From a virus: DNA of 43,480 nucleotides. The stretch is from the IMG/VR virus record IMGVR_UViG_3300033997_000552, positions 1 through 43,480 of that record. One strand, given 5' to 3'. Positions 20,242-30,581 of the stretch are shown one piece after another; position 1 is the first letter of the stretch; every line of letters begins with the position of its first letter. The notes beneath the pieces are model-generated. The model did no database searches, was not told where the DNA came from, and saw only the letters and a list, made by a program, of their open reading frames with translations. Both the position numbers and the translations under genes were made by a program.

Positions 20242-21601
20242 CCCGGCGCTGCGCGATTTCTGGCTCAAACCCGCGCGCAACCGTGTGCTGTACGGCGGCC
20301 GGGCTTCGTCGAAGTCGTGGGACGCGGCGGGCTTCGCGACCTTCCTGGCCAATACCTACCGCTTGCGCTTCCTGTGCGTGCGGCAGTTCCAGAACAAGAT
20401 CGAAGAGTCGGTATACACGCTGTTGAAGACCCAGATCGAGCGGTTCGGCCTGAACCCTCAGTTCCGGGTGCTGGACAACAAGATCGTCAGCCGCAAGACC
20501 AAGAGCGAGTTTCTGTTCTACGGCTTGTGGCGCTCGATCGACGAAATCAAGTCGCTGGAGGGAATCGACGTCCTCTGGATCGAGGAAGCCCACAACCTCA
20601 CCGAGGAACAGTGGAAGATCCTCGAGGCGACCATCCGCAAGCAGGGCAGCCAGATCTGGGTCATCTTCAACCCCAAGCTGTCGACGGACTTTGCCTACAA
20701 GCGCTTCGTGACCAACCCGCCGCCGAACACGGTTGCGCGGAAAATCAACTACGACGAGAACCCGTTCCTGAGCGCCACGATGCGCGAGGTGATTGAGGCG
20801 GCCAAGGCCGAGGACTACGACGAATATCTGCACGTCTACGAGGGCGTGCCGAAGGATGACGACGACGACGCCATCATCAAGCGCTCGTGGCTCATGGCCG
20901 CGCTGGATGCCCACAAGGCGCTGGGGCTGGAGATTACCGGCCGGCGCAGGTTGGGCTTCGACATCGCCGACTCGGGAATCGACAAGTGCGCGCTGCTGTA
21001 CGCCCATGGCCCTCTGGCGTCCTGGGCTGACCTCTGGAAGGCCGGCGAGGACGAACTGCTGAAGTCTTGCACTCGGGCCCACGGGGCCGCCAGGGAACGC
21101 CAGGCGTCCATTACTTACGACTCGATCGGGGTGGGCGCGGCGGCCGGAGCGAAATTCAACGAGATCAACGCGGCGTCCCCGACGGCGCCGCGGGTGTCGC
21201 ACTCGAAGTTCAACGCCGGCGGCGCGGTCTACCGGCCTGATGCGCTGTACATGCCGGGCACCAAGAACAAGGACATGTTCGCCAACATCAAGGCGCAGGC
21301 CTGGTGGGGCGTTGCCGATCGCCTGCGCGCCACCTTCAATGCGGTGCGCAACGGCGCCAAGGTGAAGCCCGAAGACATGCTGATCCTTGATAGCGCGATG
21401 CCCCACCTGTCGCACCTGATGGACGAGCTTTGCACGCCCAAGCGCGACTACGACAAGGCGGGCCGTGTGATGGTGGAAAGCAAGAAGGACCTGGCCAAGC
21501 GTGAGGTGCCGTCTCCCAACCTGGCGGACGCCCTGGTGATGGCCTATGCCCCGGGCGCTACCCCGATGAATATCAACCCCGACGCATTGAGGCGTGCATG
21601 A
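20210..21601 (+). CDS. Terminase large subunit (Terminase_3 type)
   Basis: A 463-residue packaging motor and nuclease. Walker A-like GGRASSKS at 29-36, Walker B VLWIEE at 121-126, coupling region FNPKLS at about 160, and nuclease core GFDIADSG near 250, TYDSIG near 305 and NLADALVMAY near the end. This is the PBSX/phage Terminase_3 type. Length is usual. Its stop overlaps the portal start as ATGA. Confidence 0.96.
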   Translation: MELLPSRPTLNPALRDFWLKPARNRVLYGGRASSKSWDAAGFATFLANTYRLRFLCVRQFQNKIEESVYTLLKTQIERFGLNPQFRVLDNKIVSRKTKSEFLFYGLWRSIDEIKSLEGIDVLWIEEAHNLTEEQWKILEATIRKQGSQIWVIFNPKLSTDFAYKRFVTNPPPNTVARKINYDENPFLSATMREVIEAAKAEDYDEYLHVYEGVPKDDDDDAIIKRSWLMAALDAHKALGLEITGRRRLGFDIADSGIDKCALLYAHGPLASWADLWKAGEDELLKSCTRAHGAARERQASITYDSIGVGAAAGAKFNEINAASPTAPRVSHSKFNAGGAVYRPDALYMPGTKNKDMFANIKAQAWWGVADRLRATFNAVRNGAKVKPEDMLILDSAMPHLSHLMDELCTPKRDYDKAGRVMVESKKDLAKREVPSPNLADALVMAYAPGATPMNINPDALRRA

Positions 21602-23148
21602 AACTACTCGACTGGATCCTCCGCAGGACGCCGGCGACGGCCCCCGCGGCGGAGCCGGCTGCGCGCCGCGAGCCCGGGATGAAAATCAGCCTGGAGGCGC
21701 TGGGCCTGGCCAACGTGCCGCCGGCTGCGCCCGTCGCCGCCGCGGTAGGCGAGTTCAAGCGCCCGGCCGTGGCGCCGTTCGTCATTCCCGCCGACAAGGA
21801 GCAGGCGATGCTGGCGATGGACGAGGCCATGAGCCCCGTCTATGCCTACGTGAGCGAGGCCTACGCCGGGATGGGCTTCATCGGCTACCCCTACCTGGCC
21901 GAGCTGTCCCAGCGGCCCGAGTACCGCAAGATGTCCGACGTCATCGCCAAGGAGATGACCCGGAAGTGGATCAAGCTGGAGGTCAAGGGCGAAGACGACA
22001 AGAGCGACAAGCTCGAGGTCATCGAGAAGGCCATGCGCCGGCACCGCCTGCGCGCCAAGTTCCGCCTCGCTGCGCTGCAGGACGGTCTGTTCGGTCGGTC
22101 GCAGATCTACATCGACGTGAAGACGCCCAGCGGCATGCTGGCGTGGGCCGACCCGGACGAACTGAAGTCCATCCTGGTCAAGAGCCCGGCCAAGATTGCC
22201 AAGGGCTCGCTGGTGGGTTTCAAGGTCATCGACCCTGTCTGGACGACGCCGTACCTCTACAACAGCGACAACCCGATGCGGCCGGACTTCTACAAGCCGA
22301 CGTCCTGGTTTGTGCTGGGGCGCCAGGTGCATTCGAGCCGCCTCCTAAACATCGTGTCGCGCGAGGTGCCGGACCTGCTGAAGCCGTCGTACAACTTCGG
22401 CGGCATGTCGTTGACCCAGCTGACGATTCCCTACGTCAACAACTGGCTGAAGACGCGCCAGGCGGTGGCAAACCTGATCGATGGCTTCTCGGTGGGGGTC
22501 TTCAAGACGAATCTGCAGTCGATCCTTTCGGGCGATCCCGGCGACGACGTATTTGCGCGAATCGACGTGTTCAACCGGACACGGACGAATCGCGGGGTCT
22601 TCGCCGTCAACAAGGAAGACGAGGAATTCGGGTTCGAGAACGTGCCTCTGTCTGGCCTGGACGCGCTGCAGAACCAATCGCTGGAGCAGCTGTGCGTAGT
22701 GCCCGGTATTCCGCTGGTGAAGTACACGGGCATCACGCCGAGCGGCCTGAACGCCACAGCCGAGGGCGAAATCCGCGTCTTCTACGACGAAATGCTGTCG
22801 GCCCAGGAGGCGGTATTCCGCGACCCGCTCCAGCAGTGCCTGGAGGTGATCCAGCTGAGCGAGTTCGGCGAGATCGACCCCGACATCACCTTCAGCTTCG
22901 TGCCGCTGTGGCAGATGAGCGAGAAGGAACAGGCCGAGGTGCGCAAGCTGGACGCGGACACCGGCGCAGTGCTGATCGAGTCCGGCGCCATCAGCCCGCA
23001 GGAAGAGCGCGAGCGCGTGGCGGCGGACGAGACGAACGGCTATCACTCGCTGGACCTGGCCGACGACGACGGCGATGGCGTGCCCGACCTGGTGCCCGTC
23101 GCGCCGCCACCCCTGGACGATGAACCGCAGGACAACGCCAATGCCTGA
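21598..23148 (+). CDS. Portal protein (DUF1073 type)
   Basis: A 516-residue protein that forms the dodecameric ring at one head vertex. The region YRKMSDVIAKEMTRKWIKLE and later LEQLCVVPGIPLVKYTGITP match the DUF1073 portal family. A Pro/Ala-rich N-terminus (about 60 residues) and an acidic C-terminus with DDDGDGVPDL are variable ends. Databases sometimes attach the anti-CBASS Acb1 name to this family; nothing in this sequence shows a nuclease of that kind, and its place after terminase supports portal. Confidence 0.93.
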   Translation: MKLLDWILRRTPATAPAAEPAARREPGMKISLEALGLANVPPAAPVAAAVGEFKRPAVAPFVIPADKEQAMLAMDEAMSPVYAYVSEAYAGMGFIGYPYLAELSQRPEYRKMSDVIAKEMTRKWIKLEVKGEDDKSDKLEVIEKAMRRHRLRAKFRLAALQDGLFGRSQIYIDVKTPSGMLAWADPDELKSILVKSPAKIAKGSLVGFKVIDPVWTTPYLYNSDNPMRPDFYKPTSWFVLGRQVHSSRLLNIVSREVPDLLKPSYNFGGMSLTQLTIPYVNNWLKTRQAVANLIDGFSVGVFKTNLQSILSGDPGDDVFARIDVFNRTRTNRGVFAVNKEDEEFGFENVPLSGLDALQNQSLEQLCVVPGIPLVKYTGITPSGLNATAEGEIRVFYDEMLSAQEAVFRDPLQQCLEVIQLSEFGEIDPDITFSFVPLWQMSEKEQAEVRKLDADTGAVLIESGAISPQEERERVAADETNGYHSLDLADDDGDGVPDLVPVAPPPLDDEPQDNANA

Positions 23149-24025
23149 GACCGATCGCGCCAAGATGTTGCGGCGTCGCCGCTATGTCACGGCCGACGGG
23201 CGCCGCCTACAGGCGGAACTGGCTGCCGGCCTGGTGTCCCCCACGGGGCGTGACCAGACGCTGCGCCCCGTGCACGCCAATCAGGGGATCGAGGCGGCCT
23301 ACCGCAAGCGCCTGGACCGCCTCATCGATGAGATGCAGCGGTCCCTAGTGTACTGGCTGACGGCGGCATACCGGCGCAACGTGCCGGAGATCGCGCAGGA
23401 CGAAAGCCCGGCTATGGCGCTGACCAAGATGATGCGACGCCTGGCCAAGCAATGGCAGCGGCGTTTCGACGAGGCGGCCCAGCCGGTGGCCACGGAGTTC
23501 GCCGAGACCTCGATGAGTGCGGCGGACATTTCGCTGCGCAACGCCTTGCGGCAAAAGGGGTTCAGCGTGCAGTTCCAGCTGACCCGGGCGGCCAACGACG
23601 TCTTCCAGGCCACCGTGCAGGAGAACGTCGGGTTGATCAAGTCGATCGCCGCCGAGCACCTGCAGGACGTGCAGGGCATGGTCATGCGGTCGGTCACGCA
23701 GGGCCGTGACCTGGAAGGGCTGGTCGAGGACCTGCAGAAGCGGTATGGCGTCACCAAGCGGCGCGCGGCGTTCATCGCCCGCGACCAGAACAACAAGGCC
23801 ACGGCCACCATCACGCGGGTACGCCAGCAGGGCCTGGGCATCAAACAGGCCAAGTGGCGGCACTCGCGTGGTGGCAAGCACCCGCGCAAGTCGCACCAGG
23901 ACGCCGACGGCAAGGTCTACGACGTGGACAAGGGCATGCTCATTGACGGCGAGTACATCCGCCCCGGCGAGCTGCCGAACTGCCGCTGCGTGGCCATCAG
24001 CATCATCCCGGGATTCGACCCATGA
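23141..24025 (+). CDS. Head morphogenesis protein (Mu gpF-like)
   Basis: A 294-residue minor head protein starting MPETDRAKMLRRRRYVTADG; the start overlaps the portal's end by 8 bp. The C-terminal region from about 215 (RRAAFIARDQNNKATATITR, WRHSRGGKHPRKSHQDADGK, PGELPNCRCVAISI) is the phage Mu F-like (SPP1 gp7) domain. Such proteins are few per capsid, bind the portal and may be injected. Confident assignment. Confidence 0.92.
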   Translation: MPETDRAKMLRRRRYVTADGRRLQAELAAGLVSPTGRDQTLRPVHANQGIEAAYRKRLDRLIDEMQRSLVYWLTAAYRRNVPEIAQDESPAMALTKMMRRLAKQWQRRFDEAAQPVATEFAETSMSAADISLRNALRQKGFSVQFQLTRAANDVFQATVQENVGLIKSIAAEHLQDVQGMVMRSVTQGRDLEGLVEDLQKRYGVTKRRAAFIARDQNNKATATITRVRQQGLGIKQAKWRHSRGGKHPRKSHQDADGKVYDVDKGMLIDGEYIRPGELPNCRCVAISIIPGFDP

Positions 24026-25389
24026 CACAGCAGAACCACCACGGCCTGGCTTTCGACCGCGCCACCGTCCGCCGGATCGACGTGGACGGGCGGCTGCACG
24101 TCGAAATCAGCAATATCAGCAAGGCCACGGTCAACCCGTACCGCGGCATCGAAATCCCGGACTGGGAGGCCCTGGGGCTCGACGCCAACCGCATCTATTT
24201 CCTGCTGCGTGATCCGCAGGAACTGGAAAAGGCGGCGCCGACCTTCAACAACATCCCGCTGCTGTCCAAGCACATCCCCGTCTCGGCCGCCGAGCCGCAG
24301 AAAGAGTTCGTGGTCGGGGCCACGGGTTCGAACGCCTCCTACCAGGCGCCGTACCTGAAGAATTCCCTCGTCGTGTGGGACGCCGTCGCGATCGCGCTGA
24401 TCGAATCCGAAGAGCAAAAGGAGCTTTCGAGCGCCTATCGCTACCGGGCCGACATGACGCCCGGCGTCTATGAAGGCGTCGCACACGACGGGGTGATGCG
24501 AGACATCCGCGGCAATCACGTCGCGCTTGTCGAAGTGGGCCGCGCAGGCCCGGACGTCGTCGTAGGCGACAGCAGTACCCTCAACCCTTCGGAGATCCCG
24601 AAAATGAAACTGAGCAAAACCGCCGCCATCGTCGCCGGGGCACTCGGGGCGCATATCCGGCGCCGGCTGGCCCAGGACGCGGCACTGGGCGACCTGACCC
24701 CCTTCCTGAAGGGCGTCAGCCGCAAGAACCTGAAGTCCGAGCAGCCGCGCATCATCCGCGCCATGCAGAACCACTTCAAGGGCAAGCTGGCGCAGGACGC
24801 CGACCTGGAAGACCTGAAAGAGGTCATCGAGGTCTTCACCGACCCGGCCGTGGCGCCGATCGGCGAGGACGAGGACGACGACACCGTCGAGCCCAAGCCG
24901 GTCGCCCAAGACGACGAACTGATGGGCAAGATCCGCGAAATGCTCGGCGAGAAGCTGGGCCCGGAAGAAGCCGCGCGCGTCATGGCCGCCCTCGGCGAGC
25001 CGGCTGCGGCCAATGACGAACCGCCGCACACTCCTGACACGCCGCCGGCGCCGGTGACCAAGCAGGCCATGGACGCCGCTCTGGCCAAGGCCACGAAGGC
25101 CGGCGAGGAAGGCGCCATCGCGCGCATGACCGCGATCCGCACCGCCGAGCAGGAATGCCGGCCCATCCTCGGCGAAATCGTCGCCCAGGACTCGGCCGAG
25201 GCGGTCTACAAGATGGCCCTGGACGCCAAGGGCATCGACCTGACCGATACGCCGCCCTCGGCGTACCGTGCGCTGGTCAAGATGGCCCTGGCGCAAGACC
25301 AGGCTCCCCAAACCCCGCGCGTGGCGATGGACTCGGCCTCGGTGCAGAGCTTCAACCAGCGCTACCCCCATCAGCCGAAGGTGATCTAA
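24022..25389 (+). CDS. Prohead protease and scaffold fusion (DUF2213)
   Basis: A 455-residue protein. Residues 1-185 are the DUF2213 head-maturation protease (VNPYRGIEIPDWEALGLDAN, NNIPLLSKHIPVSA, YRYRADMTPGVYEGV, GNHVALVEVGRAGPDVVVGD). The rest is acidic, helical and scaffold-like (DPAVAPIGEDEDDDTVEPK). Met195 at 24604 has its own GGAG nine bases upstream, so a separate scaffold could be made from the same frame, as lambda C makes Nu3. Protease self-cleavage would then clear scaffold from the prohead. Confidence 0.9.
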   Translation: MTQQNHHGLAFDRATVRRIDVDGRLHVEISNISKATVNPYRGIEIPDWEALGLDANRIYFLLRDPQELEKAAPTFNNIPLLSKHIPVSAAEPQKEFVVGATGSNASYQAPYLKNSLVVWDAVAIALIESEEQKELSSAYRYRADMTPGVYEGVAHDGVMRDIRGNHVALVEVGRAGPDVVVGDSSTLNPSEIPKMKLSKTAAIVAGALGAHIRRRLAQDAALGDLTPFLKGVSRKNLKSEQPRIIRAMQNHFKGKLAQDADLEDLKEVIEVFTDPAVAPIGEDEDDDTVEPKPVAQDDELMGKIREMLGEKLGPEEAARVMAALGEPAAANDEPPHTPDTPPAPVTKQAMDAALAKATKAGEEGAIARMTAIRTAEQECRPILGEIVAQDSAEAVYKMALDAKGIDLTDTPPSAYRALVKMALAQDQAPQTPRVAMDSASVQSFNQRYPHQPKVI

Positions 25390-25875
25390 ATGGGCTTCCA
25401 GAAACAGGTCTACATCGAACCCGCCGCCGCGGTGGCGGGCGACTTTGCCAGCTCGAACCCGCGTTCGACTGTCCTGGCCGGCCCCGGCGCGCTGGTGGCG
25501 GACACCGCCGGCGTGACCGTCGGCCGCTTCGCCTGGGCTGACGCCAACGGCAAGGTCACCAATGCCGGCACCGGCGTTCCCACGGGCTTCGTGCACCGTG
25601 AGCAGCAGGGCGTCATCACCATCTGGCTGGCCGAGTCCACCATGGCCATCCCGGCCGGTCTGGGCGTCACTCTGCACAACCTGGGCGATTTCTGGGCCGC
25701 CACCAAGACCGTGGCGACTATCGGCCAGAAGGTTTTCGCCTCCAACACGGACGGCACCATCTCCACCGGTGCCGCTGGCGACACCATCGCCGGCAGCACC
25801 GAAACCGACTGGTTCGTTGCCAGCGCAGGGGCCGTCGGCGCGCTGATCAAGATCACCTCCACCAACCTGGGGTAA
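25390..25875 (+). CDS. Capsid cement (decoration) protein
   Basis: A 161-residue, Ala/Gly/Thr-rich beta protein ([40 protein letters not shown]) of the type called structural cement protein in contractile phages, related to DUF2190. It should bind the outside of the capsid lattice. It begins directly after the scaffold stop and lies immediately before the capsid gene. Its exact place in the virion is inferred. Confidence 0.85.
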   Translation: MGFQKQVYIEPAAAVAGDFASSNPRSTVLAGPGALVADTAGVTVGRFAWADANGKVTNAGTGVPTGFVHREQQGVITIWLAESTMAIPAGLGVTLHNLGDFWAATKTVATIGQKVFASNTDGTISTGAAGDTIAGSTETDWFVASAGAVGALIKITSTNLG

Positions 25876-25879
25876 TGAC

Positions 25880-26905
25880 ATGAAACGACATCAAGACCTC
25901 GCGATGCTGGAGAAGCGCTTCGGCATCGTGTTCCCGGGCGCTCAGGACTACCTGCCCGACGGATTCCGCAGCGACTACGGCTTCGCCATGGACGCGGCCG
26001 GCCCGCTGGTGACGGTCAGCAACTCGGGTATCCCGGGCTACCTGCTGAACTACATCGACCCCGAGCTGACCCGCGTCCTCACGACGCCGATGCAGGGCGC
26101 CGTGATCCTGGGCGAGTCGAAAAAAGGCGACTGGACGACCCTGACCGCCACCTTTCCGGTCGTGGAATCCACGGGCGAAGTGTCGTCCTATGGCGACTTC
26201 AACAACAACGGCCGCGCCGGCGCGAACACTAACTTCCCGCAGCGCCAGTCGTACCACTACCAGACCATGACGGAATGGGGTGAGCGCGAGCTGGACATGG
26301 CCGGCCAGGCGAAGATCAACTGGGCGTCCGAGCTGAACATCGCGTCGGCCCTGGTGCTGAACAAGTTCCAGGACAACAGCTACTTCTTCGGCATCGCCGG
26401 CCTGCAGAACTACGGCCTGCTGAACGATCCGAACTTGTCGGCGCCGGTGGCCCCGATCTCGGTCGGCGGCGTGACCCTCTGGTCGGGCAAGGATGGCCAA
26501 GCGGTCTACGACGACATCGTGAAGATCTACGGCCAGCTGGTGGCGCAGACGCGCGGCCTGGTCACGCGGCGCGACAAGCTGAAGCTGTGCATGTCGCCCG
26601 AGATCGAAGTCAACCTGACGAAGACGAACCAGTACAACGTCAACGTCAGCGACATGCTGGCCAAGAACTTCCCCAACCTGACCGTCGAGACCGCCGTGCA
26701 GTACGCCACGGGCTCGGGCCAGCTGGTGCAGCTCATCGCCGACTCGATCGAAGGCCAGAACGTGGGCACCGCCGCCTTCACCGAGAAGATGCGCGCCCAT
26801 GCCATCGTCCGGGACACCTCCAGCTTCAAGCAGAAGAAGTCGCAGGGCACCTGGGGCGCCGTCATCAAGGTTCCGATGGCCATTGCCAGCATGATCGGCG
26901 TGTAA
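25880..26905 (+). CDS. Major capsid protein (DUF2184)
   Basis: A 341-residue protein of the DUF2184 HK97-fold family. Typical stretches are [40 protein letters not shown] and [17 protein letters not shown]. The C-terminal ALIVRD-like and [14 protein letters not shown] parts belong to the fold. Codons are strongly biased to GC-rich optimal ones, as for highly expressed proteins. A terminator follows the stop. Confidence 0.94.
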   Translation: MKRHQDLAMLEKRFGIVFPGAQDYLPDGFRSDYGFAMDAAGPLVTVSNSGIPGYLLNYIDPELTRVLTTPMQGAVILGESKKGDWTTLTATFPVVESTGEVSSYGDFNNNGRAGANTNFPQRQSYHYQTMTEWGERELDMAGQAKINWASELNIASALVLNKFQDNSYFFGIAGLQNYGLLNDPNLSAPVAPISVGGVTLWSGKDGQAVYDDIVKIYGQLVAQTRGLVTRRDKLKLCMSPEIEVNLTKTNQYNVNVSDMLAKNFPNLTVETAVQYATGSGQLVQLIADSIEGQNVGTAAFTEKMRAHAIVRDTSSFKQKKSQGTWGAVIKVPMAIASMIGV

Positions 26906-26927
26906 CGCAGGTCTCCAGCAACGACCA

Positions 26928-26953
26928 GGGGCGCCAATCCGGCGCCCCTTTTT
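26928..26953 (+). terminator. Terminator after the capsid gene
   Basis: GGGGCGCC AATCC GGCGCCCC then TTTTT. It lies between capsid and connector genes, and should reduce downstream transcription relative to capsid. Confidence 0.88.
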
Positions 26954-26968
26954 ATTCGAGGAAGAGAA

Positions 26969-27301
26969 ATGTCGACCGTTACCGTCGCGTGCAAGTTGCC
27001 CAATGGGCTGATCCTGGACATCCCCGGCGCCAAAGAGCCGGTGGTGCTGAACGGCGCCAATCACCCGGACGCCATCGCAGGCCATGGCCTCACCGAAGTG
27101 CCCGCCGACTTCTGGGAAGCCTGGACGAAGCTGTACCCCGACTTCCAACCCCTGAAGAAGGAGCTGATCTTCGCCCAGGGCGGCGAACGCAGCGCCATCT
27201 CGAAGGCCAAGGAACGCAAGGGCGAAAAGAGTGGCCTGGAAGGCCTGGACCCCGACAAGCCCGGCAAGGGCCTCGAGCGGGTGCCCGATCAGAAAAACTA
27301 G
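26969..27301 (+). CDS. Head-region protein, unknown function
   Basis: A 110-residue protein starting MSTVTVACKLPNGLILDIPG, a start widespread in phage head operons. The N-terminal half is compact; the end (KAKERKGEKSGLEGLDPDKP) is charged and loose. GAGGAAGAG lies upstream of the ATG. It is placed where head-completion proteins sit, and no more can be said. Confidence 0.75.
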   Translation: MSTVTVACKLPNGLILDIPGAKEPVVLNGANHPDAIAGHGLTEVPADFWEAWTKLYPDFQPLKKELIFAQGGERSAISKAKERKGEKSGLEGLDPDKPGKGLERVPDQKN

Positions 27302-27310
27302 GAGCGGCCC

Positions 27311-27742
27311 ATGGCTGTCGTCGTCTTTGACCCCGCCGAGTTTCGGCAGATCTACCCGTCCTTCACGACGCTCACGGATCAGCAGCTGAACCATGCATTC
27401 AGCATGGCCACGCTATACCTGAGCAACAAGGACAGCAGCGCGGTCTGTGACGTCGACGAGCGCAAGGTGCTCCTGTACCTGCTGACGGCCCACATCGCGG
27501 CGCTGACCTATGGCGAGAACGGCCAGGGCCCGCGGCCGCTGGTGGGCCGGATCAGCAGCGCCACCGAGGGCTCGGTTTCGGTGTCGGCCGAGTACAACGT
27601 GGCGCCGGGCTCGGCGCAGTGGTACGCGCAGACCGGCTATGGCGCCCAGTATTGGGAGGCCACGGCCAAGTACCGGGTGGGCCGCTACCGGCCCGCGCCG
27701 ACCGGCTACGCGGTCCCCGTGGTGATTCCATGGCGACCGTAG
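27311..27742 (+). CDS. Head-tail connector protein (DUF4054)
   Basis: A 143-residue protein, DPAEFRQIYPSFTTLTDQQL at the start and LLYLLTAHIAALTYGENGQG in the middle, then WYAQTGYGAQYWEAT, matching the DUF4054 family that binds the portal to complete the head. Its stop lies in the next gene's first codons (13-bp overlap). Confidence 0.88.
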   Translation: MAVVVFDPAEFRQIYPSFTTLTDQQLNHAFSMATLYLSNKDSSAVCDVDERKVLLYLLTAHIAALTYGENGQGPRPLVGRISSATEGSVSVSAEYNVAPGSAQWYAQTGYGAQYWEATAKYRVGRYRPAPTGYAVPVVIPWRP

Positions 27743-28182
27743 GCCTGAAGGGCGGCCAGGCCCTGGTTCGGCGGCTGGAGGACATGGCCAAGAAGCTGGG
27801 CGACGGCGGCTCGCTGCGCGTGGGGTTCCTGGAAGGGGCGACATACCCAGACGGCACGCCGGTCGCGCTGGTGGCCGCCGTCAACGAGTTTGGCCGGCCG
27901 GACCGAAACCAGCCTCCGCGGCCGTTCTTCCGGGCCATGATCGCCGAGAAGCAGAAGGACTGGCCGCGCGCCCTGGGTGCCGTGGCCAAGAACAACGACT
28001 ACGACATCGACAAGACGCTCGGCCAGATGGGCGAGGGCATCAAGGGCCAGCTGCAGGAATCCATCCGGCAGTTGGATAGCCCGGCCCTCTCGCCTGTCAC
28101 TGTGGCTCGCAAAGGCTTCGAGAAGCCTCTGGTCGATACCGGCCACATGATGAACAGCGTGGACTACGAGGTCGACACATGA
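27730..28182 (+). CDS. Neck/tail-completion protein (HK97 gp10-like)
   Basis: A 150-residue protein starting MATVGLKGGQALVRRLEDMA. SLRVGFLEGATYPDGTPVAL, NEFGRPDRNQPPRPFFRAMI and RKGFEKPLVDTGHMMNSVDY are the usual signature of gp10-like completion proteins. Ends by ATGA overlap with the next gene. Confidence 0.85.
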   Translation: MATVGLKGGQALVRRLEDMAKKLGDGGSLRVGFLEGATYPDGTPVALVAAVNEFGRPDRNQPPRPFFRAMIAEKQKDWPRALGAVAKNNDYDIDKTLGQMGEGIKGQLQESIRQLDSPALSPVTVARKGFEKPLVDTGHMMNSVDYEVDT

Positions 28183-28556
28183 ACCTGCATGGAATCGCGG
28201 GCCCGATCATTGCAGCGGTCAACCCGATGATCGACGGCACACTGCGCGCCAGCGACGGCTACGAGCCGGGCCCGGGGCTTAAGCAGGTGCCCAAGTACAA
28301 GCCGGACGCGGCCGCGCGACTCCAGGTGCAGCCGCTGAGTGGCAAGGACCTGGCGCACCTCGACGCGCAGAACATCCAGGGCGTTCAGCGCAGCGTGTAC
28401 ATGTACGGCGACACCCAGGGCGTCGTCCGTCCACTGGCGAAGGGCGGCGACATGCTGATCTTCGGCGGCAGGGTTTGGCTCGTGACCGTGGTCTTCGAGA
28501 CGTGGCCCGACTGGTGCAAAGTCGGCGTGACCCTTCAGATGGACGCGGCGCCATGA
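28179..28556 (+). CDS. Neck-region protein
   Basis: A 125-residue protein starting MNLHGIAGPIIAAVNPMIDG. DAQNIQGVQRSVYMYGDTQG and FGGRVWLVTVVFETWPDWCK occur in proteins at this place in contractile phages. It probably joins head and tail. Starts and ends by 4-bp overlap. No named domain is certain. Confidence 0.78.
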   Translation: MNLHGIAGPIIAAVNPMIDGTLRASDGYEPGPGLKQVPKYKPDAAARLQVQPLSGKDLAHLDAQNIQGVQRSVYMYGDTQGVVRPLAKGGDMLIFGGRVWLVTVVFETWPDWCKVGVTLQMDAAP

Positions 28557-29086
28557 GCCTCCCTGTCTCCCTCACCGAAGACGCACTGGTCGATGCGCTG
28601 GGCGCGTTTGTGCAGGTGATCGTCGGCGACCTGGTCGCGGTGGTGCGCGGGCAACAGAACCGCGTGCCGCCGCCCAAGGGCCGCTACGTGTACATCACGC
28701 CGATCCTGGCGCCCGCGCTGTCGTTGCCGCGCACCACCTACGTGGACGTGCCGAGCGCCGGCACCATGACCCTGACGCGGCCGACCCAGTGGAATGCTCA
28801 GGTCGACTGTTACGGCGACGGCGCGCAGGACCTGGCCCTGGCCATCTGCATAGCGCTACGCAGCTCCTACGGCTGCGACGCATTGAAGGCGAGCGGCTGC
28901 GCACCGCTCTATACCGGCGAGCCGCGGCAACTGCCGTTCATCACCGGCGAGGATCAGTACCTGGAACGCTGGTCAGTCGACGCGGTCCTGCAGTTCAACC
29001 CATCCATCACCATGCCGCAGCAGTTTGCGGATCAACTTCGCGTTGACTTCGTCGAGGTCGACACTAAATACCCTCCCGGAGCTTAA
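28553..29086 (+). CDS. Neck/tail-terminator protein (LIC_12616-type)
   Basis: A 177-residue protein starting [20 protein letters not shown]. The later [20 protein letters not shown] and [19 protein letters not shown] match phage neck-terminator proteins. It should cap the tail before head joining. It is directly before the sheath gene, as expected. Confidence 0.82.
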   Translation: MSLPVSLTEDALVDALGAFVQVIVGDLVAVVRGQQNRVPPPKGRYVYITPILAPALSLPRTTYVDVPSAGTMTLTRPTQWNAQVDCYGDGAQDLALAICIALRSSYGCDALKASGCAPLYTGEPRQLPFITGEDQYLERWSVDAVLQFNPSITMPQQFADQLRVDFVEVDTKYPPGA

Positions 29087-29090
29087 AGCT

Positions 29091-30569
29091 ATGTCCATTC
29101 CCGCCAGTGAAATCGTCCAGGTCGTCCCTGGCGTGATCGGCGCCGGCGGATCGGCGCTCGACCTGAACGGCCTGATCCTCACCACCGATACGGCTGTGCC
29201 GGTCGGCACCGTCCAAAGCTTCGCCACGGCGCGCGATGTGGAGCGCTTCTTCGGCGCCACCTCGATCGAGGCGACGCTGGCCAGCATCTACTTCAACGGC
29301 TTCGACAACTCGACGCGCAAGCCGGGCAACCTGCTGTTCGCCCAGTATCCGACCGAGGCCGAGGCCGGCTACGTGCGCGGCGGTTCGATGGCCTCGACCA
29401 CGCTGACGCAGCTGCAGGCCCTGACGGGCGTCCTCACCGTCTCCGTGGACGGTACCCCGAAGACGTCCAGCACGATCAACCTGTCGGCCGCCACCAGCTT
29501 CTCAAACGCCGCCTCGATCATCCAGGCTGCTTTCACGTCGTTCGGTGCGTCGTGCACCTATGACGCCCAGCGCGCCGCCTTCGTGATCACTTCGGCCACC
29601 GATGGCGCTTCCAGCACCATCAGCTACGGCAGCGGCACGATCGCGGCCGGCCTGAAGCTGACGCAGGCCACCGGCGCGGTGCTGTCGCAGGGCGCGGTCG
29701 CCGGCGTGCCGGCCACGAACATGAGCGCGATCACGGACATCACCCAGAACTGGGCGTCGTTCATGACTACGTTCGAACCGGACACCGACGGCAAGGTCGC
29801 CTTCTCGGCCTGGACGAACAGCCGTGGCAATCGCTACGCCTATGTGGGCTGGGATACCGACGCGGCGGCCGCGCAGCAGGGCAGCACCACCAGCTGGGCC
29901 GCGCGCATCCGGGCCAGCGAGTATTCCGGCTCGGTGCCGGTCTACAAGGATGTCCAACACGCGGCCTTTGTGCTGGGCGCCGTGGCTTCGATCGACTTCG
30001 AGCGCACGAACGGCCGAATCACGCTGGCTTTCAAGAGCCAGTCGGGTCTGACGTTCTCGGTGACCGACGCCACGACCGCGCAGACGCTGATCGACAACGG
30101 TTACAACTTCTATGGCGACTACGCGACCAGCAACGACCAGTTCCGCTTCTTCTACCCTGGACAGATCAGCGGCAACTGGAAGTGGATCGACACCTATGTG
30201 AACCAGATCTGGCTCAACGCCGCTTTCCAGCAGGCGCTGATGACGCTGCTCACGCAGGTGAACTCGATCCCCTACAACTTGGACGGGTACACGCTCATCG
30301 ACGCGGCCTGCCTGGATCCTATCAATGCGGGCGTGAACTTCGGCGCCATCCGCGCCGGCGTGGCGCTGTCCGCGCAGCAGAAGGCCCAGGTGAACAACCA
30401 GGCCGGCGTGGACATCTCGGAAACGCTCCAGACCCGTGGCTGGTACTTGCAGATCAAGGACGCCACGTCGCAGGTGCGCGAGGCGCGCGAGACACCGCCC
30501 ATGACGTTCTGGTACATGGACGGCGGCTCCGTCCAGCAGATCACCCTGGCCTCGTTGGCCGTCCTGTAA
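29091..30569 (+). CDS. Tail sheath protein (DUF3383)
   Basis: A 492-residue protein starting [20 protein letters not shown] with GGAG upstream. [38 protein letters not shown] and [20 protein letters not shown] match the DUF3383 family, the contractile sheath of many Burkholderiales and Haemophilus-type myophages. It is the key evidence that this phage has a contractile tail. Confidence 0.93.
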   Translation: MSIPASEIVQVVPGVIGAGGSALDLNGLILTTDTAVPVGTVQSFATARDVERFFGATSIEATLASIYFNGFDNSTRKPGNLLFAQYPTEAEAGYVRGGSMASTTLTQLQALTGVLTVSVDGTPKTSSTINLSAATSFSNAASIIQAAFTSFGASCTYDAQRAAFVITSATDGASSTISYGSGTIAAGLKLTQATGAVLSQGAVAGVPATNMSAITDITQNWASFMTTFEPDTDGKVAFSAWTNSRGNRYAYVGWDTDAAAAQQGSTTSWAARIRASEYSGSVPVYKDVQHAAFVLGAVASIDFERTNGRITLAFKSQSGLTFSVTDATTAQTLIDNGYNFYGDYATSNDQFRFFYPGQISGNWKWIDTYVNQIWLNAAFQQALMTLLTQVNSIPYNLDGYTLIDAACLDPINAGVNFGAIRAGVALSAQQKAQVNNQAGVDISETLQTRGWYLQIKDATSQVREARETPPMTFWYMDGGSVQQITLASLAVL

Positions 30570-30581
30570 GGGCTACACATC

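Noticed and set aside
21598-23148. Anti-CBASS Acb1 function for the portal-like protein
   Set aside because: The name is a database carry-over for the DUF1073 family; sequence and gene order indicate a portal and I see no 2H phosphoesterase HxT pair in the expected setting.
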